Source: a virus. From it: 62,875 nt of DNA. Positions 23,469 to 32,452 of the stretch are shown piece after piece (the stretch's first letter is position 1; each line of letters opens with the position of its first letter). The notes under the pieces were generated by a model, which made no database searches, had not been told where the DNA came from, and saw only the letters and a program-made list of their open reading frames with translations. Location: IMG/VR virus record IMGVR_UViG_3300015245_000040, positions 1 to 62,875 of that record, one strand, 5' to 3'. A program made the translations under genes and the position numbers.

Positions 23469-24069
23469 TTTTCACCGCCTCTACGATCCAAAGATGGATA
23501 TGTTGCCAGTCCTCACCCCGTTCTAAATCATAACTCAATGTATTGATTTTAACATCACTGAAATTATTAAAACTTTGTTTGATTTCTAGATAGTTCTGAA
23601 ACGTTGCTTCTTCTATCTCATTAAAAATCAATTTTGAGCAATTATCAGCAGGGGACATTGAAAATATCCTACCTCCTGGTTTTAGAACCTTAAATAGGCT
23701 CTGCATAACCCCTTCAATTTTATCTTTTTGTATATAACAAAGAGAATTAATATCAATGATTGCATCAAAGAAATCTGACTTGAATTCTAATTGTGTAATA
23801 TCACCACAAGCTAAAAATGCTTCTAATCTTTCCTTTGTTAACCTGTCTTTTATTTTTTCTATGGCCACTAAAGAACCATCAATAGCAGCTACTGAAAAAC
23901 CTTCCCTTGCCAAAAACCATGAAGATGCTCCTGTACCACATCCAACATCAAGTATTCTAATCTTTTTCCTGTCTGATGAATTATAGTAATGCTTGGCTAT
24001 AAACCTAATCAGCATGTTATCTGGATAACATGCTGATTGCTTTTCATACTTTTTATTCCAACTACTCAT
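23461..24069 (-). CDS. Class I SAM-dependent methyltransferase
   Basis: 202 residues. Motif I ILDVGCGTGASSWFLA near residues 38-53, VAAIDGS (motif II), ACGDITQLEF and FDAIIDINSLCYI (motif IV), then LKPGGRIFSMSP (post-motif). All class I elements are present. Substrate unknown. Similar to 4963-5586 in size and layout. Confidence 0.85.
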   Translation of the reverse strand: MSSWNKKYEKQSACYPDNMLIRFIAKHYYNSSDRKKIRILDVGCGTGASSWFLAREGFSVAAIDGSLVAIEKIKDRLTKERLEAFLACGDITQLEFKSDFFDAIIDINSLCYIQKDKIEGVMQSLFKVLKPGGRIFSMSPADNCSKLIFNEIEEATFQNYLEIKQSFNNFSDVKINTLSYDLERGEDWQHIHLWIVEAVKNE

Positions 24070-24082
24070 GTCTCATCCCATA

Positions 24083-24547
24083 TTATACATCTTTTTCCCA
24101 ATAAGACTTATCACCCTCTTCTGAGATAAAATCATTATTTTGTAAGCCAAATTTCTTATTAAGAAATCTTAATGCCTCATTATAAGAATCAGTCGTTGCT
24201 ATAATAGATCCATTCTTATACTCATCCAACCTAGTCAGCAGGTACTTTGGGTAAGATGTTTTACAATAGTGAAAATTAAGGGCTTCTACTCTTTCTTCTA
24301 AGCTCATCCCTTTCTTTAAATAAGACCAATCTTCTATTTCAAAGTCATAACATGGATCATAAATTACATCACGCCAATACCTTACCCCATAAGGTGATCC
24401 AATATATCTTGTTATATGCACATGTCCTATTACTAACCTATTTGAAAAATCAGGGGCAAAAGGCAATGCCTGAACACCCGAATTGGTTCCAAGTAAGGAA
24501 CCCATTGCTGTTAAAAATACTCTCTTAGTTAGTTTCATCATCATCAT
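24083..24547 (-). CDS. Secreted protein in the ligase/methyltransferase cassette
   Basis: 154 residues. Start cluster MMMMKLTKRVFLTAMGSLL gives a signal peptide with KR before the hydrophobic core. Mature region is aromatic and acidic (YGVRYWRDVIYDPCYDFEIEDWSYL). It follows the ATP-grasp stop within an ATG repeat. May be the substrate or an exported partner; unknown. Confidence 0.5.
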   Translation of the reverse strand: MMMMKLTKRVFLTAMGSLLGTNSGVQALPFAPDFSNRLVIGHVHITRYIGSPYGVRYWRDVIYDPCYDFEIEDWSYLKKGMSLEERVEALNFHYCKTSYPKYLLTRLDEYKNGSIIATTDSYNEALRFLNKKFGLQNNDFISEEGDKSYWEKDV

Positions 24548-25519
24548 CTACTTCACCTTTCGATCTAAGAACCATTGCGCCAGTTTAAGCCAAATATGAT
24601 CCTTACCGATTTGATCTTCAATGCCATGCTCTAGGTTTGGATTATCATTTACTTCCATTACAACTAAACCATCAGAAGTTTCCTTTATATCAACCCCATA
24701 AAGACCCTCACCCCCTAATGCTTTCACAGCATCAACAGCCAAGTCTAAAACTTCAACAGGGGTCTGTTCAAGTGCTTTTGTGTAGTGAGCTCCCTCCCTC
24801 TGCTTACCATCAGGGTAGTGCTTAATAATCTGCCAATGGCCCCTGGCAAAGTGATATTCACAGACAAATAGTGGTTCCCTACCTAAAACTCCAACTCTCC
24901 AATCAAACTTACTCTGCAAGAAAGGTTGAACCAGTAAAGTCTGTGATTGTCTAAAAAGTTCTGTAGTCGCCCGACCCAGTTCCTCAACTGAGTTTACTTT
25001 ATACATTCCACAACCAAACGCACCATCAGGTATCTTAACCACTAAAGGCAACTTGACTTTATCAAGGACCCGAAAGGCTTCGAGACTATTTTCTGCTGAA
25101 ATAAGTAAGGTTAATGGAGTTCCAATACCAGCATCAGCCAGCATTGTCATCTGAGGTATCTTGTTACAACAAATTAAAATTGATTTGTAATCATCTATAC
25201 AAGGTATTTTTAAAGTGTTTGCTCTAACTGCAAAATCAAAAGTTCTATTTGTTATTGAAGTGGTCTGCCTAATCCATAAGCCATCATACTGATTAAGTTT
25301 ATCTATTTCATTCTGATTTATTTGATGAACAGATATCCCAACATCAGAAACAATTTTAGCAAAATGTCTGATAGTAACCAGTGAGGAAGGAGTTGGCTTG
25401 ATTAATGGTTGACACAGAACAGCTAGATTAAATTTTGGTATTCTTAGTTTCTGTTTCCCCTTAGAGGGAGGTTTATCTGATGTTTCATCTACTTCCAATG
25501 TTGGAAGATTTGTTTCCAT
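24548..25519 (-). CDS. ATP-grasp ligase, RimK-like
   Basis: 323 residues. VVKIPDGAFGCGMYKVNS (ATP-binding Lys and small loop) near 155, LLVQPFL..FDWRVGVLG near 195, and YGVDIKE..VVMEVNDNPNLEHG near 275 with the metal-binding E.N.NP signature. RimK-like enzymes join carboxylates, often Glu, to amines. With a methyltransferase, an aminotransferase-like protein and a small secreted protein beside it, a peptide- or glycan-modifying role is inferred. Chemistry is known for the family; the substrate is not visible. Confidence 0.85.
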   Translation of the reverse strand: METNLPTLEVDETSDKPPSKGKQKLRIPKFNLAVLCQPLIKPTPSSLVTIRHFAKIVSDVGISVHQINQNEIDKLNQYDGLWIRQTTSITNRTFDFAVRANTLKIPCIDDYKSILICCNKIPQMTMLADAGIGTPLTLLISAENSLEAFRVLDKVKLPLVVKIPDGAFGCGMYKVNSVEELGRATTELFRQSQTLLVQPFLQSKFDWRVGVLGREPLFVCEYHFARGHWQIIKHYPDGKQREGAHYTKALEQTPVEVLDLAVDAVKALGGEGLYGVDIKETSDGLVVMEVNDNPNLEHGIEDQIGKDHIWLKLAQWFLDRKVK

Positions 25520-25597
25520 AACACCCTTGATTAGGTTGTTCTAAAGGGAATTTTTACATTCCCTTTAGATTTGTTTACCTTTTAACTATATACCTTT

Positions 25598-25792
25598 TTA
25601 TGATTTAACCGGTGTAAAGGGTCCTGGTGTTGCTGGTGATAGAGCATGAGCAAGACCATTAACTGCCGTAATTACTACGGTGGCAATTCCAGCCCCTTCA
25701 CTACCTAGTATATTAATCACACCAGTAGATTGAAGAATCCCAAGAATTGCCCCAGCCGCATTCAACCAAGTCATCCAAGTAGGCGATATCAT
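25598..25792 (-). CDS. Small membrane protein, holin-like
   Basis: 64 residues with two hydrophobic helices (WLNAAGAILGILQSTGVINIL and IATVVITAVNGLAHAL) and a Pro-rich tail. Size and layout fit a holin or similar; no lysis gene nearby to support it. Confidence 0.5.
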   Translation of the reverse strand: MISPTWMTWLNAAGAILGILQSTGVINILGSEGAGIATVVITAVNGLAHALSPATPGPFTPVKS

Positions 25793-25831
25793 ACTATGAC
25801 TCCATTATAAGATCTACGCTTAAGCACAATA

Positions 25832-27115
25832 CTATCTATCAGACAATTCCGCAATGCTCTGCTTCAAACTATCCCTTACAGACAATCCTTTACTTGGAAC
25901 TTGCCTACGGCCTACCTCAGTCCCAGGGGCTGATGATGTAACAGATCCAGCGGCCCGTCTAGCCTTAGCCACTTTTTCTTGCTGAGCTTTCTGTTGTTCA
26001 ACCAATTTGGCTTGGCGGGCTGCTTCTGTCTTAGCTTGCTGATCAGCCCAAACCTGAGCTCTGATTTCTGGATGTGCATGAACTGCCGCATCATAGGCAG
26101 CATCTAGATCAACGCGACCATCCCTCAATGGAATTGCTGCATTACCTGTAGTCGGATCAGGGGTAAGAAGGTGTCCCATCATTACCCTGACATTCTCAAA
26201 GTGAGGTTTGTCAGATGCCCACTGCTCTAGCATCTCCTGAGTTTTAGCTTGCTGCTGTTCAGCAAAGCTTTGAGCCATGCCATTAAAGGTCTGCCCCACC
26301 TGATTCTGAAAACCATTGAGGCGTTCTTCAAGTTTATTAATATAAGATTGAACAGCTGGTGAGATCTGCTCTTCCTGTTGAACTTGTCCAGGTTGCTGGT
26401 ATTGACCATTCTGAAGAGGTTGTTGACCTTGTTGACCCCCTTGCTGTTGCTGCATCCATTGATGAACCTGAATAACTTTATCCAGATCAATGCCATAGGA
26501 AGTCATTAACCTACGGGGATCATATCTATAAGATTGAAGCAAGGCTGGGAAGGCTTGATCTGGATCCTTAGCCAAGGCATCAAACCAAGCAAAGAGTTGA
26601 CCTACTGCCTGTCCAGGAGTCTTATTAAACTGCCTGATAGTTTGAGAATAAGGAGCAATAGCCTGATCTACTTCAGCATATTGATTTTTAAGAGCTTGAA
26701 CCCCTTTCTCAACATCCTTTTCACGCTTTAGGACTGCTGCCTTAACAGGGGCAGGTAGTTCATTCCAAGAAGCCTTGGCTGTCTTATCCCATGCTGTAGG
26801 CGCTGTCTGAGTTTCAGTTTTAGGCTTAGGTTCAGTACGTCCCTGTTCCTCACCTTCAACCGATTCTACTGGTTCTGCATCATCGGTAGGCTCTACTGGC
26901 TCACGTGTCCTGATCTGTCTATCATCAGGCTCTTCCTCAGACTCATCACGCCTAGCATCCTCGAAGCTTTTCCGTAAAGAATCCCTGACTGAAGTACGTG
27001 CAGGTGCTGGTTCCCGCTCACGCGGCTGACGATCTTCAATCCCAGTATCTAAATCACGGTCATCAAGTGGTGCATTACGATCATTACCAACTGAAGTATT
27101 TACATCCATATCCAT
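25832..27115 (-). CDS. Scaffold-like protein
   Basis: 427 residues: a highly charged N-terminus full of Asp, Glu, Arg and Pro (about residues 1-100), a central helical part, a Gln-rich stretch (QQQQGGQQGQQPLQNGQY) and a basic coiled-coil C-terminus (EAARQAKLVEQQKAQQEKVA). This is the usual make-up of phage scaffolding or internal assembly proteins. It lies three small genes after the portal gene, which fits. The motif SVRD.L..S occurs near both ends, a small symmetry. Confidence 0.65.
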   Translation of the reverse strand: MDMDVNTSVGNDRNAPLDDRDLDTGIEDRQPREREPAPARTSVRDSLRKSFEDARRDESEEEPDDRQIRTREPVEPTDDAEPVESVEGEEQGRTEPKPKTETQTAPTAWDKTAKASWNELPAPVKAAVLKREKDVEKGVQALKNQYAEVDQAIAPYSQTIRQFNKTPGQAVGQLFAWFDALAKDPDQAFPALLQSYRYDPRRLMTSYGIDLDKVIQVHQWMQQQQGGQQGQQPLQNGQYQQPGQVQQEEQISPAVQSYINKLEERLNGFQNQVGQTFNGMAQSFAEQQQAKTQEMLEQWASDKPHFENVRVMMGHLLTPDPTTGNAAIPLRDGRVDLDAAYDAAVHAHPEIRAQVWADQQAKTEAARQAKLVEQQKAQQEKVAKARRAAGSVTSSAPGTEVGRRQVPSKGLSVRDSLKQSIAELSDR

Positions 27116-27119
27116 TTAC

Positions 27120-27467
27120 TTATTCCTTACCATTCATTTCAATTATCTGTCTGATACTAGGGGCACGACCATCGCGAATATCGTGAATTGCTTTACGAAT
27201 GTCTTCACGACGTTGACGCCTGTCTAATTGAACAGGCGTATGTTTAGTAACTAGACTTTCATTGCCGATTTCCACACAATTAGCATCACGTGTTGCTTGT
27301 CTGAATCTACGCTTAGACGTATACATTTTTCCGTCTGCGTGATTAACCAAAGCACCCATTTCATCAGAAATTACATTCGGAGCATCAATAGATTCATAGA
27401 AACCCTTCTCAACAATTCCATTTTCGTTAGAATCAGGGTCATTTGGCTTATAGATGAATGTCGGCAT
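27120..27467 (-). CDS. Conserved-looking head-region protein, unknown
   Basis: 115 residues: MPTFIYKPNDPDSNENGIV, a central YTSKRRFRQATRDANCVEIGNE segment and a basic end. Directly precedes the scaffold-like gene. Proteins of this style are common beside scaffolds, but function is not known. Confidence 0.55.
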   Translation of the reverse strand: MPTFIYKPNDPDSNENGIVEKGFYESIDAPNVISDEMGALVNHADGKMYTSKRRFRQATRDANCVEIGNESLVTKHTPVQLDRRQRREDIRKAIHDIRDGRAPSIRQIIEMNGKE

Positions 27468-27473
27468 TTAATC

Positions 27474-27860
27474 CTACTTTTTATTCCAAGGTTTAAATTT
27501 CCTGAGCATATCAAGTTCCGGAAACTTTCCAGTGAACGTTATTGCTCGGTCGTCTATAGTTACCATAGCTGAAGGTTTGAAGCGTGTAAATCGGACATTT
27601 TCTAAACCTAACCTGCCAGGGCTGTCATTCCACATATTACCAGCATGAAATTTCAGGTACTTCCTCATGGCTGAAATTCCAAACCAATGATGAGACCTTG
27701 AACTGTGAATAACAACATCCCATCCTGCATCCAATGCCTCATCCATAAAAAGTAGAGCGCCTTCTACTGGTAGATCCGGAATGTTTCTAGCACCCTTCCA
27801 CCCGCTGACGTACGAATTTATTACGCCATCAAAATCCAGACATAAGATCGGTTTATACAT
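27474..27860 (-). CDS. HAD-like phosphatase/hydrolase
   Basis: 128 residues. Motif I LCLDFDGVINSY at 6-17 (nucleophile Asp and D.DG), motif II VVIHSSRS near 50, and a later VTIDDRAITF with the acidic pair. A short HAD without a cap domain. Could act on nucleotides or phosphosugars; the substrate is unknown. Confidence 0.75.
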   Translation of the reverse strand: MYKPILCLDFDGVINSYVSGWKGARNIPDLPVEGALLFMDEALDAGWDVVIHSSRSHHWFGISAMRKYLKFHAGNMWNDSPGRLGLENVRFTRFKPSAMVTIDDRAITFTGKFPELDMLRKFKPWNKK

Positions 27861-27868
27861 CTACAGAT

Positions 27869-28135
27869 TCACTCTTCTTTATCGATGCTACGTTTCATAA
27901 GATCATACATTCTATATATCTTAGACCTTAAAATATCAATGGGGTTTATAGCACTAAGCATATCAAGACCTGATATTTTATTAGACACTGATGGAAACCC
28001 TCGACCTAATTGAGTCTTACCTATTATCAGGATATACAGTGCGTCTTCATTTGGTAGGTGTTCTACATGTACTCTAACCGGAAGATCAACAAATATCTCA
28101 CTTACTTCTTTTTCTATCTCTTCCGTTGTATACAT
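27869..28135 (-). CDS. Unknown small protein
   Basis: 88 residues, not recognised. Beta-alpha mix with the segment VRVHVEHLPNEDALYILIIG. Between the HAD and the regulator-like gene. Confidence 0.45.
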   Translation of the reverse strand: MYTTEEIEKEVSEIFVDLPVRVHVEHLPNEDALYILIIGKTQLGRGFPSVSNKISGLDMLSAINPIDILRSKIYRMYDLMKRSIDKEE

Positions 28136-28178
28136 CTACTTACCTCAATGTGTTGGCACAAAAATAGGTTTCAATACT

Positions 28179-28910
28179 CTACTCATCAATAATACCCTCA
28201 ACTGATTGAGATATAGCTAATTTTGTTATCTGACCGCATATTCTATTTGAACTTGCAAGGGATTCAACACCACTTAAATCTAATCTAACCATCCTTCTAG
28301 TTGAATTCCTCTCAGTAAACATAACATCAATCAACTTCTCAGGATCGGCCTTAGCCCAATGCTTCCGTAGATTTGATTTTGGGGGTAACCTTTCTATCTT
28401 GCAAAGGTCTTCAGCTTTCTTATCATACAATCCAAGATACAGTCTGTTAGTAATATAACCAAAATCTCTAGGATTAACTGCCCCCCGTTTTTTCAATTCG
28501 GTAGTATGATCATTTCTTTCTTTAATGCTTGTCACCCTAATAATATGTTTATCTTCATCACTATAATAATACTGTTGTGATCTATTACCATTTTTCCATT
28601 CAATAAATACCGTAATAACACCATGAGTTAGTTCTTGAGCCTTTTCAGTTTTTAATAAAGAACAAAGACGAATTGCTTGCCCTTCATTCAACCAATACTC
28701 TTTGGTTGAATGAATAGCACCATTACCACCACTGATATGTGCCTTCACCAACGGCACCGTTCCATAACGTCTCAAATCATTCAGATTTGCCTCTATAATT
28801 TGCCTAATCCTTCTTGGACGACCCATACCGGCTTTTTCACCAAGAATTGTATCTTTAATGCGTGGCTCGTCATTGAAAACTGTGAGATCTTTAATCTGAA
28901 ACATTTTCAA
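28179..28910 (-). CDS. Phage regulator-like protein (Rha/antirepressor style)
   Basis: 243 residues. The N-terminal half (GRPRRIRQIIEANLNDLRRYG...STKEYWLNEGQAIRLCSLLKTEKAQELTHGVITVFIEWKNG) resembles DNA-binding N-domains of phage Rha/antirepressor proteins. The C-terminal half is basic and unrecognised. It sits inside the morphogenesis operon, an unusual place for a regulator. Confidence 0.5.
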   Translation of the reverse strand: MKMFQIKDLTVFNDEPRIKDTILGEKAGMGRPRRIRQIIEANLNDLRRYGTVPLVKAHISGGNGAIHSTKEYWLNEGQAIRLCSLLKTEKAQELTHGVITVFIEWKNGNRSQQYYYSDEDKHIIRVTSIKERNDHTTELKKRGAVNPRDFGYITNRLYLGLYDKKAEDLCKIERLPPKSNLRKHWAKADPEKLIDVMFTERNSTRRMVRLDLSGVESLASSNRICGQITKLAISQSVEGIIDE

Positions 28911-28916
28911 TCATCC

Positions 28917-31763
28917 TCAATGTGTTGATTTTTGTCTACGAGCTGCGGCACGTTGTTGTTGCAACTTAATCTGAGCCAATTTATGCTGTTGTTGTGCTTG
29001 TGTCATCGTATGTTGATGTTGTTGCCTCTGCTGAGCCATTGTTTGCTCATGCTCGCGCTTCTTCTGTTCAAACTCATGCTCTTGTAATTGACGCTCACGT
29101 TCCCTTTGCTCTGCTTCCATGCTCATCTTGTGATGATCAATGGCCCCCGCCACAAACTGCTCTTGTTGGTCATATGATCTATCAAGTGCATGATCTTGCT
29201 GATCAACCATAGTCTGATGCTGAGTTGTTTGTGATTTAATTGATTCCTGCTTTAGCTCATTATCAGCCTTTGCCTTCTCAATCTGTAGTCTTATTAATTC
29301 AATCTGAAGTTCTAACTTTCTCATTTCTGCATCAATTTGTTTCTGATTAGTATCAGCCTGTGAGTTAGCCAGTTCCCCTTGATTTTCAAGCTGTTGTCTC
29401 TGCAACTCAGCTTGAGCCTGTTGTTGATCAGTCTTAGCCTTCATCTGACTTGATTGTATATCAGCTTGAGCCTTAGCCTTGACCGCTTCCAACTTCATCT
29501 GCTCTGGATTAGGTTGTTGTGAAGCCATCTGTTGATGACGTTTAGCCGCTACTATCGCTTCATCACAGAAATCTTCAATAGCCTGTTCCAATTCCCTTCC
29601 TACATTAAAGCCCCTGACACCAAACTGAAGGAACTTACCTAATAAAGGGGCTGCTTCTGGCATTTGGGCTGAAATCTGCATAGCCTGAGACATAAACTGA
29701 GTTACTGAGGCAATAAACGCAGTCCTATCACCTTTTTCCTGTTCCCTATCTGCATAGATCGTAGACTCAACCTCAATCTCAACCCTGAAGCCCAATAACT
29801 TCTCATTCCTGATTAATTGAATTGATTTAATGATCCTCTCCAACCCCTTGATCTTATCAAGCATCTCAGGGGTGATTGGAGGCTGTTGTGGAGGCATTGG
29901 GCCTTGAAAACCCATACCTGGACGTGGGGGCATTCCTTGTGGAAGTTGCCCTGGTACCCCTGATTGAAAGGGTTGGCCAGGAGGCATTCCTTGAGAGGTT
30001 CCCATACCCGGTGGGGGCATACCCATTGGACCTGGTGGTCTTGGTGGCTGTGGCCCACCTTGAGGGGACTGTCCAAGGGGTGGCATACCCGGCGGTCCAG
30101 GGGGCGCGGATGATGGTCCTGGTGGTTGTGATCCATCTGAGGGGTTCCCCATCCCAGGGGGCAGAAGTTGCTTTAAGGGGTCAGGTTCAGTCACATCCAT
30201 AGTGCCTAAACCCTGCTCATACAGAGCCCCTGAAACATCAATAAGGGATTGAGAACTAAAATGCTGACACATAATATCAGCCATTATTCTCAACGTATCC
30301 CTAGCAAACCGGGCTATTTCATTCTGCCTATGCTGAAGCCTAGTTCCTGATGCGTTTGATTTGAGCCTTTGACCCCCTAAGGTCTCCCTGGCATCTGAAG
30401 TTCCTCTCATAATATCATTGATACCAGTAAGCCGGTCCATTTCAGCAATGGCTTGTTCTTTTATTTTTGTTAATTCTTCAATAACACCCATAATTTCTTT
30501 GAGTGGAATAAAACTCAGGTTACCAGCAACACCACCTTTCTCAGCAAAAGCAGCCCAGTCATCAACTGGAATCATTTCATTTTCAACAGACTCATTGAAG
30601 AGCCTTTGAATACCTTTAGCAGCAGCATTATAGACGCCAGCCACTTTACAAGCCTTAGCCAGCATCGCTATACGTTGGGTCAATTCATCAATCTGAATTG
30701 CCTGATCTTGGTATTGAATAAAATCAGGAACAGGAACTAAGGTATTATTAGTTACATTTGAGTAAAGTGGCTTAGGGCACGGAAAGAAATTCTCAAGTTT
30801 CAGGGGATCATCTTTACGATCACAAAGGTATTGATAACCTTCAGCCACCCAAATAACTTCTTGATGGGTGCGATCCCAGATCTCATAAATCTGAGCCTTC
30901 TCATCTATCTCATGTCCTTGAGATGTATCCTCTTGACGCCTTGTTTTTCTATCATCTTTTTGAAAAGGTATAGCCTTACCAATCTTACTGCCAAACCTGC
31001 GCTTCATCTGATCACGGGTCATGTAAACCCGTTTACCTACAGCCGTCACCTCTTTCCAAGTTCTAGCCCTATTTGGAAAGGTATAAAAATCAGTCCACTG
31101 TACAAAGTCAACAGGGGTTGACTCCCTGGTAACCCTATCACCAGTTTCCCTCAACTTCATTTCTGATTCTGAATCGTCTTCCCCCTCAATGTCACCCATT
31201 GCATCAGATTGATCCATTTCATCATCATTGGGAATAGACATGCCCTCACCAAATTCAGGCTCATATCTAACCCATACTGATCCCCGTCCTGATAATAAAT
31301 AATCAAGCAATGACTGACGTATTGCTTCATCAAATCCATTAATCTCAATCTCATTTCTAAGACCCCGCTCAAGCATCTGAGCAGCACCTCTGCCTACTGG
31401 ATCCTTATCATTAAACCTGCGCTCACAAACAGGAACAGGTTGCTTACCATATAAAGCAGGGATCAATATCTGAACATTAGCCCAGAGAGCATTATAATGA
31501 CGCTGACCATCTTCATCAGTGCGATTACGCTCATCCCGGTAACGCTTTTCAATAGTGGTGCCACGCTTCAGCCAGCGTTTAAATTCCTTGTCATCATCAA
31601 CCTGAATAATCTGTTGAAGCCAGAATGACGCCAACCTACGCCCCACAGCCTCCCCATCGGGGCCAGCCAATTTATCAAGTTCAGGCTCCGGATATGACTT
31701 CCTACGGTCGTCATCCCGCTCTTCTGAATCTTCACGTGGTCTTGTATATCCAGGTGCTGCCAT
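28917..31763 (-). CDS. Portal protein, P22-like
   Basis: 948 residues; forms the dodecameric DNA entry ring of the head. N-terminal half has the P22-type portal pattern: YNALWANVQILIPALYGKQPVPVCERRF near 95, QSLLDYLLSGRGSVWVRYE near 150 and LTGINDIMRGTSDARETLGGQRLK near 445. After residue 550 there is a 100-residue Pro/Gly/Met-rich segment, then a long Gln/Glu/Lys coiled coil to the end. The C-terminal 250 residues far exceed a plain portal and suggest a barrel extension inside the head. It lies two genes after the terminase. Confidence 0.85.
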   Translation of the reverse strand: MAAPGYTRPREDSEERDDDRRKSYPEPELDKLAGPDGEAVGRRLASFWLQQIIQVDDDKEFKRWLKRGTTIEKRYRDERNRTDEDGQRHYNALWANVQILIPALYGKQPVPVCERRFNDKDPVGRGAAQMLERGLRNEIEINGFDEAIRQSLLDYLLSGRGSVWVRYEPEFGEGMSIPNDDEMDQSDAMGDIEGEDDSESEMKLRETGDRVTRESTPVDFVQWTDFYTFPNRARTWKEVTAVGKRVYMTRDQMKRRFGSKIGKAIPFQKDDRKTRRQEDTSQGHEIDEKAQIYEIWDRTHQEVIWVAEGYQYLCDRKDDPLKLENFFPCPKPLYSNVTNNTLVPVPDFIQYQDQAIQIDELTQRIAMLAKACKVAGVYNAAAKGIQRLFNESVENEMIPVDDWAAFAEKGGVAGNLSFIPLKEIMGVIEELTKIKEQAIAEMDRLTGINDIMRGTSDARETLGGQRLKSNASGTRLQHRQNEIARFARDTLRIMADIMCQHFSSQSLIDVSGALYEQGLGTMDVTEPDPLKQLLPPGMGNPSDGSQPPGPSSAPPGPPGMPPLGQSPQGGPQPPRPPGPMGMPPPGMGTSQGMPPGQPFQSGVPGQLPQGMPPRPGMGFQGPMPPQQPPITPEMLDKIKGLERIIKSIQLIRNEKLLGFRVEIEVESTIYADREQEKGDRTAFIASVTQFMSQAMQISAQMPEAAPLLGKFLQFGVRGFNVGRELEQAIEDFCDEAIVAAKRHQQMASQQPNPEQMKLEAVKAKAQADIQSSQMKAKTDQQQAQAELQRQQLENQGELANSQADTNQKQIDAEMRKLELQIELIRLQIEKAKADNELKQESIKSQTTQHQTMVDQQDHALDRSYDQQEQFVAGAIDHHKMSMEAEQRERERQLQEHEFEQKKREHEQTMAQQRQQHQHTMTQAQQQHKLAQIKLQQQRAAARRQKSTH

Positions 31764-31765
31764 TA

Positions 31766-32452
31766 TTATTCTTTCTTACCGTAATTCTTATTCCACATTT
31801 CTTCCTGATACAATCTATCAGCCTTACGTTCAGAGGTCTCAGGCAACTTCATTTTTAGATCACCTGTTGAATCTTCCCTTGATGCTAATCCCCACCTGGC
31901 TCCACTAGTCCTATCACCAGTAACTGTCCTAGCATAGGGATATTGTTGCTGAAGACTTCTCAGTAAACTTCTCATATCTGAAGTGCCAAAAACATGAGCA
32001 GAATTATTTGCTTGAGCGGCCCTATTTGTAAATGGTAATGGACTTCCTTCATCAGCTCCAATACTAGAAATATGAATATTATCAGTCCTTGGGTCATGAA
32101 TTAGTTCTACCCTACCAACAGATCCAACCATAGGTTTAGTATCATCTAATATGTCATGATCATAAGTAGTTTTTCCAGTCTTTCTATTATAAAACTTATT
32201 AGCAGGTTTAGATAAAAACAAAGCGGCAAGATAAGGACTCATTTTACCTGCCAAAGCAGTAGCCCCTTTTGCTACAATAGGACCGGCTGCCCCTAAAGCA
32301 TAAGGCCATAAATCTGAAGCAGCAGATCCTTGGTCTGGTTTTGTTTCTCGAGTAGGAGCTTGAGATGATACACCCTTTAACTGATCTGATATCAGTTTAT
32401 TTATCTGATCAGGGTCTTGTCCAGGGAATAGGTCTGAGTAATCTTCTGGCAT
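31766..32452 (-). CDS. Unknown head-region protein
   Basis: 228 residues between large terminase and portal, sharing one base with the terminase gene. N-terminus MPEDYSDLFPGQDPDQINKL, a short hydrophobic stretch (LWPYALGAAGPIVAKGATAL), and a later domain of charged strands. Not recognised; placement suggests a packaging or head role. Confidence 0.5.
   Translation of the reverse strand: MPEDYSDLFPGQDPDQINKLISDQLKGVSSQAPTRETKPDQGSAASDLWPYALGAAGPIVAKGATALAGKMSPYLAALFLSKPANKFYNRKTGKTTYDHDILDDTKPMVGSVGRVELIHDPRTDNIHISSIGADEGSPLPFTNRAAQANNSAHVFGTSDMRSLLRSLQQQYPYARTVTGDRTSGARWGLASREDSTGDLKMKLPETSERKADRLYQEEMWNKNYGKKE

Noticed and set aside
24083-24547. Twin-arginine signal in the 154-residue protein
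   Set aside because: Only KR precedes the hydrophobic core; a normal Sec-type signal is the simpler reading.
29813-30202. Frames inside the portal Pro/Gly/Met region on both strands
   Set aside because: Low-complexity shadow of the portal gene.
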